Shown here: positions 1 to 6,112 of the stretch, piece by piece
Layout of the letters: every line of letters begins with the position of its first letter
How positions within the stretch are numbered: position 1 is the stretch's first letter
Assembly: GCA_937920105.1 (NCBI GenBank)
Contig: CALETH010000078.1
Span: forward strand, 1-12,434
Source of the DNA: an uncultured Bacteroidota bacterium
GTDB taxonomy: Bacteria; Bacteroidota; Ignavibacteria; UBA10030; UBA8401
Direction: 5' to 3'
DNA: 12,434 bases
The notes under the pieces: model-generated
Told to the model about the DNA's origin: nothing
The model's input: the letters and a program-made list of their open reading frames with translations, nothing else
Database searches by the model: none
Position numbers and translations under genes: made by a program

Positions 1-28
1 GGAGTTCAGACGTGTGCTCTTCCGATCT
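1..28. other. Illumina adapter remnant (not genomic)
   Basis: These 28 bases are identical to the 3' part of the Illumina TruSeq index-side (read 2) adapter, ending in the characteristic GCTCTTCCGATCT. They sit at the very edge of the window and run directly into nusA coding sequence, so this is an untrimmed read end that was assembled onto the contig. The apparent GTG start at base 12 and the first residues MCSSD come from the adapter and must not be annotated as protein. Identity is recalled from the known adapter sequence, not from a search. Confidence 0.97.
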
Positions 29-29
29 A

Positions 30-941
30 TTAGCATACAAAGAATATATTAATGCAACCGGAGAAATTATTGTTGGAGAAGTCTACCAAATACAACGCGG
101 TGATATTATTGTAATGCACAATAAAGTAGAACTTCTCTTACCACGCAACGAACAAATTCCAAAAGAACGATACAAAAAAGGAGATACAATCCGAGCCGTG
201 ATAAAAGAAGTGCGAAGAACACCAAACACTATCGTTGTTATCATCTCTCGCACCGATGAAAAATTCTTAGAAAAACTTTTTGAATTAGAAATTCCTGAAG
301 TGTATGATGGAGTAATAGAAGTAAAAGATATTGCTCGTGAACCCGGCGAAAGAGCAAAAGTTTCTGTAGAATCTCAAGATGACCGTATTGATGCCGTTGG
401 AGCATGTGTTGGAATGAAAGGCGTACGCATTCATGCCATCGTAAGAGAACTCCACAATGAAAATATTGATGTTATCAATTATAGTGATGACCCAGTTACC
501 TATCTTACCAGAGCACTTTCGCCAGCAAAAATTAAACACGTTGATTTGGATGAAGAAAATCGTAAAGCAACAGTACTTGTCGATGAGGACCAAGCATCAC
601 TTGCGATTGGAAAAGGCGGACAAAATATTCGTCTTGCTGGAAGACTTTGTGGATATAATATTCAACTCGTTCGTGAAGGAGGAGAATATGATATTGACCT
701 CGAAGAATTTAAAGAAGAACTTGGTGAAGAACTTTATGCAAAATTTGTAGAAAATGGATACACCACTGCAAAAGAAGTTATCAATACACCAATAGCAGAA
801 CTTGTTGAAAAATTAGAAATAGAAAAAGAAAAAGTACAAGAAATTGTAGAACTCATCAAAACAGAATACGAAGAAGCAGAAATAGAAGATGACGAAGAAA
901 ATGAAAACGAAGAAGAAGTGACAGAAAGTAAAAATGAGTAA
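30..941 (+). CDS. nusA: Transcription termination/antitermination protein NusA (5'-truncated)
   Basis: NusA binds RNA polymerase and nascent RNA and modulates pausing, intrinsic termination and antitermination. The 5' end is missing: genomic sequence starts at about base 29, so the N-terminal RNA-polymerase-binding domain is lost, and the GTG at base 12 is adapter. About 304 residues remain of a family usually 400-500 long. In order there is an S1 domain (about bases 54-260, GEIIVGEVYQIQRGDIIV), a first KH domain (about 340-480, with DAVGACVGMKGVRI) and a second KH domain (about 570-685, with the loop AIGKGGQNIRLAG). A C-terminal helical segment follows, then a strongly acidic Glu/Asp tail (about 850-935). 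It is the first visible gene of the nusA-infB-rbfA-truB-ribF-rpsO-pnp cluster, and this order independently supports the call. The missing 5' part is an assembly edge, not a biological truncation. Confidence 0.96.
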   Translation, partial: LAYKEYINATGEIIVGEVYQIQRGDIIVMHNKVELLLPRNEQIPKERYKKGDTIRAVIKEVRRTPNTIVVIISRTDEKFLEKLFELEIPEVYDGVIEVKDIAREPGERAKVSVESQDDRIDAVGACVGMKGVRIHAIVRELHNENIDVINYSDDPVTYLTRALSPAKIKHVDLDEENRKATVLVDEDQASLAIGKGGQNIRLAGRLCGYNIQLVREGGEYDIDLEEFKEELGEELYAKFVENGYTTAKEVINTPIAELVEKLEIEKEKVQEIVELIKTEYEEAEIEDDEENENEEEVTESKNE

Positions 942-965
942 TGATTAAATGTCATTTCTAAAAAA

Positions 966-1016
966 TTCCCCTCTTAAGCGATGGTTTTAGCGTTGGAGAG
1001 AGGGGTTAGGGGTGTG
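966..1016. repeat. C/G-tract inverted repeat in the nusA-infB spacer
   Basis: An otherwise AT-rich spacer contains an island with a CCCCTCT arm at 968-974 and a perfect AGAGGGG arm at 999-1005, separated by 24 bases. A second G-run follows immediately (TTAGGGG, 1006-1012). It can form a 7-bp stem but has no following T-run, so it does not look like an intrinsic terminator. The composition contrast with both neighbouring genes and the CCCCTCT...AGAGGGGTTAGGGG layout resemble the small intergenic palindromic repeats scattered in many bacterial genomes. Only one copy is in this window, so repeat status is inferred. Confidence 0.5.
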
Positions 1017-1056
1017 TCCAAAAATATTTGAAAATAATTTTTTAACAAAAAACACT

Positions 1057-3654
1057 ATGTCAGAAACACCAGAAAAACAAACAGAGAAGCAAATAGAGAA
1101 AAAAATAAAAATCTATAAACTTGCAGCAGAACTTAATCTCGCAAGTGATACCATTATTGAATTTCTTACAAAAAAAGGATACAAAGTGAAAAATCACATG
1201 TCTCCTGTAGATGAAGAAATGCTTAATGATATCATGGTGCATTTTAAAAAAGATAAAGATATCGCAGAACGACATCAAAAAAAGATAGCACAAATAAAAG
1301 AAGAAAAACGCAAAGAAATAGAAATCCAAAAAGAACCAGAAGTTGAAATTGTAGAAACAAAAGAACCAGAAAAAACAGAAGAAAAAATTGAAAAACAACC
1401 CGAGCAAAAAATTATAGAAGGAGAAAAAGCAGAACCACAAACAGACATAGAACAACCAGAAACAACAGAAGAAACAACATCACCATTTTATAGAGAAGTA
1501 AAACTCCAAAGCAAAAGAGGAATCGGTTTAACTGTAAAAGGAAAAATTGAATTAAAAAAAGAAAAACCAGAACAAAAACAAACTCAAGGAAAAACTTCAC
1601 AACCAACATCAGCAGAAATAGAAGAACGAAAGAAAAAGAAAAAGAAAAAGAAAAAAGTAGAAAAATCTAAACAAACTACTGTAGAACGAGAAGACGATAC
1701 AGAAACAGGAAAAAAGAAAAAGAAAAAAAATCGTATCAAAGAAGTTAATGTAGAGGAAGTTGACCAAGCAATACAACGCACACTTGCTGGTATGGAAGAT
1801 ACCAGTGTACGTCAACGTACCGCACTTCGTAAAAAACGAAAAAAAGAACGAGAAGAACAAGAAACCATTGCAAGAGAGATTGCCCAACAAGAATCTGAAG
1901 GAAAACTCCGCGTTACCGAATACGTAACCGTTGGAGAACTTGCTAATCTTATGAAAAAACCATTACAAGAAGTAATGGGAAAATGTATAAGTTTAGGAAT
2001 GATGGTTTCCATTAATCAACGATTAGATAAAGATACAATCGTTCTTTTAGCCGATGAATTTGGATTACAAGTAGAGTGGGAAGAAGAATTTACCGTTCAA
2101 GAATTGGAAGATACACCCGATGCACCCGAACAACTTCAACATCGTCCGCCAATAGTAACCGTTATGGGACACGTTGACCATGGAAAAACATCCTTGTTGG
2201 ATTACATCAGAAGAACAAATGTTGTAGCCGGAGAATCTGGAGGAATAACCCAGCACATTGGAGCGTATGAAGTAAAAACCGAAAATGGAAAATACGTTAC
2301 ATTTTTAGATACACCCGGTCACGAAGCATTCACCGCAATGCGTGCACGTGGAGCACAAGTTACCGACATCGTAATTCTTGTTGTTGCTGCAGATGATAGT
2401 GTGATGCCGCAAACAGTGGAAGCAATCAGCCACGCAAAAGCAGCAAACGTACCAATCATTATTGCAATAAATAAAGTAGATAAACCAGATGCAAACCCAG
2501 ATAAAATTCGTCAGCAACTTTCCGAACGCGGAGTATTAGTTGAAGAATGGGGAGGGAAATATCAATCCGTAGAAGTTTCTGCACGAGCAGGAAAAAATAT
2601 GGATACACTTTTAGAAAAAGTTCTTTTGGAAGCAGAAGTATTAGATTTAAAAGCAAATCCAAAAAGAATGGCAAGAGGAATTGTGATTGAAGCAAAACTT
2701 GATAAAGGAAAAGGAGCACTTGCTACCGTTCTCGTACAAAAAGGAACACTGCACGTTGGCGAACCATTTCTCGCAGGAATTTACAGCGGAAAAGTGAAAG
2801 CCATGTATGATGAACGCGGACATCGTGTAGAATATGCCGGACCTTCAACACCAGTACAAATTTTAGGCTTTGATGGAATTCCACAAGCAGGAGACCAATT
2901 TATTGTTGTAGAATCAGAAAAAATTTCTCGGGAAATAAGTTTGAAACGACAACAACTCAAACGAGAACAAGATTTCCGTGAAGTACATCTTGTAACGTTG
3001 GATGATATTTCAAAACAAATTCAGGAAGGAAAACAAATTCACGAACTCTCCATCATCGTGAAAGGAGATGTGGATGGTTCAGTAGAAGCATTAGCCGATT
3101 CACTTTTAAAACTTTCTACATCAGAAGTAAAAATTCGAGTTATTCACAAAGGTGTTGGAGCAATTTCCGAAACGGACGTTCTTTTAGCCGCTGCCTCAAA
3201 AGCAATCATTGTTGGTTTCCATGTCAGACCAAATTTGAATGCACGTAAAATTGCAGAAAAAGAAAAAGTAGATATTCGTCTCTACAATATTATTTACGAT
3301 GCAATCAATGAAATCAAAAATGCGTTAGAAGGACTTCTTGCACCAACCATCACCGAAGAAGTAACGGCAACCGTAGAAGTACGGCAAGTTTTCAAAGTTC
3401 CAAAAATTGGAGCAGTTGCGGGATGTTATGTAACAGATGGGAAAATTACTCGTAACAATAAAATCCGTGTGTTGCGAGATGGAATACCAGTTTTTGAAGG
3501 CGGACTTGCTTCACTCAAACGTTTCAAAGATGATGTAAAAGAAGTAGAACGCGGATTTGAATGCGGACTTGGAGTAGAAAATTTCAATGATATTAAAATT
3601 GGAGATATTATTGAAGCATACAAACTTGTAGAAACAAAAAGAAAATTAGAATAA
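1057..3654 (+). CDS. infB: Translation initiation factor IF-2
   Basis: IF-2 is the GTPase that places initiator fMet-tRNA on the 30S subunit and promotes 50S joining. With the ATG at 1057 the protein has 865 residues. An IF2_N-like helical segment lies near residues 15-65. A long charged linker follows with lysine runs at 192-200 and 219-224, then a second IF2_N region (about 285-345). The G domain shows G1 GHVDHGKT (371-378), G3 DTPGH (418-422), G4 NKVD (472-475) and a G5-like SARAGKN. Domains II-IV follow to the C terminus. The frame opens earlier at a GTG at 1012, but those 15 extra codons overlap the edge of the C/G-rich repeat and do not look like IF-2, so ATG 1057 (MSETPEKQ) is preferred. 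Neither start has a clear Shine-Dalgarno. The stop overlaps the rbfA start as TAATG. Confidence 0.97.
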   Translation: MSETPEKQTEKQIEKKIKIYKLAAELNLASDTIIEFLTKKGYKVKNHMSPVDEEMLNDIMVHFKKDKDIAERHQKKIAQIKEEKRKEIEIQKEPEVEIVETKEPEKTEEKIEKQPEQKIIEGEKAEPQTDIEQPETTEETTSPFYREVKLQSKRGIGLTVKGKIELKKEKPEQKQTQGKTSQPTSAEIEERKKKKKKKKKVEKSKQTTVEREDDTETGKKKKKKNRIKEVNVEEVDQAIQRTLAGMEDTSVRQRTALRKKRKKEREEQETIAREIAQQESEGKLRVTEYVTVGELANLMKKPLQEVMGKCISLGMMVSINQRLDKDTIVLLADEFGLQVEWEEEFTVQELEDTPDAPEQLQHRPPIVTVMGHVDHGKTSLLDYIRRTNVVAGESGGITQHIGAYEVKTENGKYVTFLDTPGHEAFTAMRARGAQVTDIVILVVAADDSVMPQTVEAISHAKAANVPIIIAINKVDKPDANPDKIRQQLSERGVLVEEWGGKYQSVEVSARAGKNMDTLLEKVLLEAEVLDLKANPKRMARGIVIEAKLDKGKGALATVLVQKGTLHVGEPFLAGIYSGKVKAMYDERGHRVEYAGPSTPVQILGFDGIPQAGDQFIVVESEKISREISLKRQQLKREQDFREVHLVTLDDISKQIQEGKQIHELSIIVKGDVDGSVEALADSLLKLSTSEVKIRVIHKGVGAISETDVLLAAASKAIIVGFHVRPNLNARKIAEKEKVDIRLYNIIYDAINEIKNALEGLLAPTITEEVTATVEVRQVFKVPKIGAVAGCYVTDGKITRNNKIRVLRDGIPVFEGGLASLKRFKDDVKEVERGFECGLGVENFNDIKIGDIIEAYKLVETKRKLE

Positions 3655-4010
3655 TGTCCATACGAACAGAAAAAGTAGCATCACTTATTAAACACGAATT
3701 AGGAACAATCATTTCCAGAGAATTTACCGGAAGTGAGTACGGTTTTATCACCGTAACCGAAGTGCGAATGACACCAGATTTGAAAATTGCAAAAATCTAT
3801 ATTAGCATTTTAGGAAACGCGGAGTTGCAAGAAAAAAGTTTCAAAAAATTATTAACACAAAAAAAATATCTTCGCAGTTTATTAGCACCACATCTTACAT
3901 TGAAATTTACGCCAGATATACAATTGCATTATGATGATTCAATGGAAAGAGTAGAACATTTAGAAAAACTCATTCAACAAATTCATAAGGATGATAAAGG
4001 TGCAGAATGA
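3654..4010 (+). CDS. rbfA: 30S ribosome-binding factor RbfA
   Basis: RbfA is a small KH-fold protein that binds the 30S subunit near the 5' end of 16S rRNA and assists late maturation. The 118 residues match the usual family length. The N-terminal helix RTEKVASLIKHELGTIISRE, the strand region ITVTEVRMTPDLKIAKIYISIL, and the C-terminal IQLHYDDSMERVEHLEKLI are all family-typical. The ATG shares one base with the infB stop (TAATG), so translation is probably coupled to IF-2. Its last 20 bases overlap the start of truB. The position between infB and truB is the standard bacterial order. Confidence 0.96.
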   Translation: MSIRTEKVASLIKHELGTIISREFTGSEYGFITVTEVRMTPDLKIAKIYISILGNAELQEKSFKKLLTQKKYLRSLLAPHLTLKFTPDIQLHYDDSMERVEHLEKLIQQIHKDDKGAE

Positions 4011-4683
4011 TGAAAGAGATAATGACAAAAATAATGAAGGAGAAATTCTATTAATAAATAAACCGTTGGATTTTACTTCATTTGATGTTGTGCAAAAAAT
4101 ACGAAAAATTCGCAACATCAAAAAAGTGGGACATGCAGGAACGCTAGACCCCAAAGCAACTGGTTTACTCATCATCTGCACAGGAAAAAAAACAAAATCC
4201 ATCACAGCATTTATGGATTATGAAAAAGAATATGAAGGAACAATGCAACTCGGTGCAGTAACACCAAGTTTTGATACAGAAACAACAATTACGGAAACAA
4301 AACCATATCAACACATTACAGAAAAAAATATCAATGATGTATTGAAAAAATTTCTTGGAGAACAACTACAAATTCCGCCAATGTATTCAGCGCTCAAACA
4401 CAAAGGGAAACCACTATATACATTAGCAAGAAAAGGAAAAACCATAGAACGAAATCCGAGAAAAATTGTAATTTCAGAATTAGAAATAAAAGAATATAAA
4501 TTACCATTTGTACAATTTCGCGTTACCTGTTCAAAAGGAACATACATACGCTCATTAGTAAAAGATATCGGTGAACAATTAGAATGCGGTGCTTATCTCA
4601 CACAACTTCAACGCACACGCATAGGAACATTTCATCTTTCAGAAGCAAAAACATTGGAACAATTATCAATGGTCAATGAATAA
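3991..4683 (+). CDS. truB: tRNA pseudouridine(55) synthase TruB
   Basis: TruB converts U55 in the T-loop of tRNAs to pseudouridine. The catalytic motif GHAGTLDPKATG is present, with the nucleophilic aspartate at residue 53. The N-terminal LLINKPLDFTSFDVV, the substrate-loop region IPPMYSALKHKGKPLYTLARKG and CSKGTYIRSLVKDIGEQL are all typical. At 230 residues it is shorter than the enterobacterial enzyme (about 310) and ends soon after the catalytic domain, so it lacks a C-terminal PUA-type domain. The frame ends normally, so this looks like a natural short form. The first ATG (3991) overlaps rbfA by 20 bases, with AAGG directly before it; a GTG at 4000 is an alternative start that would remove three residues. 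Confidence 0.95.
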   Translation: MIKVQNDERDNDKNNEGEILLINKPLDFTSFDVVQKIRKIRNIKKVGHAGTLDPKATGLLIICTGKKTKSITAFMDYEKEYEGTMQLGAVTPSFDTETTITETKPYQHITEKNINDVLKKFLGEQLQIPPMYSALKHKGKPLYTLARKGKTIERNPRKIVISELEIKEYKLPFVQFRVTCSKGTYIRSLVKDIGEQLECGAYLTQLQRTRIGTFHLSEAKTLEQLSMVNE

Positions 4684-4703
4684 TGAGCAATCTATAATTT
4701 TAT

Positions 4704-4730
4704 GTCATTCCTGCGAAAGCAGGAATCCAG
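4704..4730 (+). repeat. Dispersed palindromic repeat, copy 1 (truB-ribF spacer)
   Basis: The perfect hairpin ATTCCTGCGAAAGCAGGAAT (4707-4726) has 8-bp arms and a GAAA tetraloop. It is flanked by GTC on the left and CCAG on the right. Related copies lie at 6005-6030 and 11493-11520 in the same orientation. It resembles the dRS3-type ATTCC...GGAAT elements known from Neisseria and similar small palindromes elsewhere; that relation is by pattern only. There is no T-run after it, so read-through into ribF is likely. Confidence 0.85.
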
Positions 4731-4748
4731 AAAACTCGAAACTAAAAA

Positions 4749-5681
4749 ATGCAAATCGTACACTCACTATCAGAAATTCAACACAATCCCAACACCGTTA
4801 TCACTGTGGGAGTTTTTGATGGCGTACATAGAGCACACAAAGCAATCATTCAAAGTGTTGTAGAACAAGCAAAAAAAAATAACCGAAGAAGTGTTGTCGT
4901 AACATTTCATCCGCACCCAAAAGAAATTTTGAAATCAGAAACAAAATATTTTTATCTTACAACATTAGAAGAAAAAATTCAGCACATAGAAAAATTAGGA
5001 GTAGATATACTGTTCGTCGTTCCATTCACCAAAGAATTTTCACAAAAATCATTTCGTGAATTTTATGGAGAATATATTGTTAAAGGAATCGGAGTTTCAA
5101 CAGTCATTGAAGGGGAAAATCACCATTTTGGAAAAGGACGTGAAGGTGGAATTAATGAAATAAAACAATTAGGAGAAGAGTATAATTTTTCCGTTTCTGT
5201 GGTAAATTCCATTAATGTTGAAGGAGAAATCATCAGCAGTTCACTCATCAAAAAATTACTCAATGCAGGCAACATGCAATTTGCCAATAGAATGTTAGGA
5301 TATAATTATCAATTTTCGGGAATCGTGCAGCGTGGAGATTTACGTGGAAGAAAACTTGGTTATCCAACAGCGAATGTTGCACCACCAGAAAATAAACTTA
5401 TTCCACATAATGGAATATATGCAGCAAAAATTATTATTGATGAACAACGATATGATGGAATGATGAGCATCGGAGTAATACCAACATTTTATGAAAATCA
5501 TCAACGCACAATAGAAGTAAATATTTTTAATTTTTCAGAAGAAATTTATGATAAACCGATAACATTAGAATGTATTGCATGGACAAGAAACGAAAAACGA
5601 TTTGATAATGTAGAACAACTCGTCAACGAAATGAATCACGATAAAATAATTATAGAAAATATTTTACAAAATCACAGTTAA
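4749..5681 (+). CDS. ribF: Bifunctional riboflavin kinase / FAD synthetase RibF
   Basis: RibF phosphorylates riboflavin to FMN and then adenylylates FMN to FAD. The 310 residues match the bifunctional form. The N-terminal nucleotidyltransferase domain (about 1-180) has ITVGVFDGVHRAHK at residues 18-31, then VVTFHPHP, FGKGREGG and ISSSLIKKLL. The C-terminal riboflavin kinase domain (about 185-305) has GRKLGYPTANV, with the nucleotide/metal-binding PTAN at 206-209, and IEVNIFNF carrying the expected catalytic glutamate. One oddity: the usual HxGH-type motif reads HRAH (27-30), with Ala replacing Gly. Start ATG 4749 has no Shine-Dalgarno; it lies 65 bases after truB, beyond the palindromic repeat. 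RibF between truB and rpsO is common in bacteria. Confidence 0.95.
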   Translation: MQIVHSLSEIQHNPNTVITVGVFDGVHRAHKAIIQSVVEQAKKNNRRSVVVTFHPHPKEILKSETKYFYLTTLEEKIQHIEKLGVDILFVVPFTKEFSQKSFREFYGEYIVKGIGVSTVIEGENHHFGKGREGGINEIKQLGEEYNFSVSVVNSINVEGEIISSSLIKKLLNAGNMQFANRMLGYNYQFSGIVQRGDLRGRKLGYPTANVAPPENKLIPHNGIYAAKIIIDEQRYDGMMSIGVIPTFYENHQRTIEVNIFNFSEEIYDKPITLECIAWTRNEKRFDNVEQLVNEMNHDKIIIENILQNHS

Positions 5682-5691
5682 CCATTATTTC

Positions 5692-5697
5692 AAGGAG
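5692..5697 (+). promoter_or_regulatory. Shine-Dalgarno site of rpsO
   Basis: AAGGAG lies 10 bases upstream of the rpsO ATG. It is the only strong Shine-Dalgarno sequence before any gene in the window and supports the chosen rpsO start. Confidence 0.75.
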
Positions 5698-5707
5698 CAG
5701 CATTATT

Positions 5708-5977
5708 ATGCCAATCACCAAAGAAAAAAAACAAGAACTCATCACGAAGTACGGAAAATCCGCTAATGATTCAGGAACACCTGAAGTGCAAATAGCAATT
5801 TTCACTGCACATATAAAAGAACTTGAGCAGCACTTCGCAGAACACAAAAAAGATAATCACTCTCGCAGAGGATTATTAACAATCGTTGGAAAACGAAAAC
5901 GATTATTAAACTATCTTATGAAAAAAGATATTGAACGTTATCGTAAAATTATTCAAGAATTAGAAATCCGTAAATAA
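5708..5977 (+). CDS. rpsO: 30S ribosomal protein S15
   Basis: S15 is a primary 16S rRNA-binding protein of the 30S platform. The 89 residues are the exact family length. The protein shows the conserved NDSGTPEVQIAIFTAHIKELEQHF, the rRNA-binding DNHSRRGLLTIVGKRKRLLNYL, and a C-terminal helix ending ELEIRK. It has the only strong Shine-Dalgarno in the window, fitting the high output expected of a ribosomal protein. It sits between ribF and pnp as in many bacteria; in Escherichia coli rpsO and pnp are likewise adjacent. A palindromic repeat lies 28 bases after its stop. Confidence 0.98.
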   Translation: MPITKEKKQELITKYGKSANDSGTPEVQIAIFTAHIKELEQHFAEHKKDNHSRRGLLTIVGKRKRLLNYLMKKDIERYRKIIQELEIRK

Positions 5978-6004
5978 AAGTAAGAAGCAAAAATTTTTAA
6001 TAAT

Positions 6005-6030
6005 GTCATTCCTGTGAAAGCAGGAATCCA
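6005..6030 (+). repeat. Dispersed palindromic repeat, copy 2 (rpsO-pnp spacer)
   Basis: This copy differs from the other two by one base: C to T at 6015, giving ATTCCTGTGAAAGCAGGAAT (6008-6027). In RNA the T still pairs with the opposite G as a wobble, so the hairpin is kept. A T-rich stretch (TTGTATTTTTTTC, 6031-6043) follows after three bases, so this copy might act as a weak terminator or attenuator between rpsO and pnp. That role is inferred. Confidence 0.8.
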
Positions 6031-6112
6031 TTGTATTTTTTTCTTGATATAATTTAAAAATAAATCAGTGTAATTTGTGGCAGAAAGAATTCAAAACTAA
6101 AAATAAAAAATC

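Noticed and set aside
999..1012. G-quadruplex at the GGGGTTAGGGG run
   Set aside because: Only two G4 runs are present; a stable quadruplex would need two more G-runs nearby.
1060..1455. Long reverse-strand frame opposite infB rich in Phe/Leu
   Set aside because: It is the antisense shadow of Lys/Glu-rich IF-2 codons (AAA and GAA read as TTT and TTC) and has no independent coding features.
6044..6077. TTGATA … TAATTTG as a possible internal promoter for pnp
   Set aside because: The spacing (21 bases) and weak -10-like sequence fit neither a sigma-70 nor the Bacteroidota consensus well, and AT-rich spacers give such matches easily.
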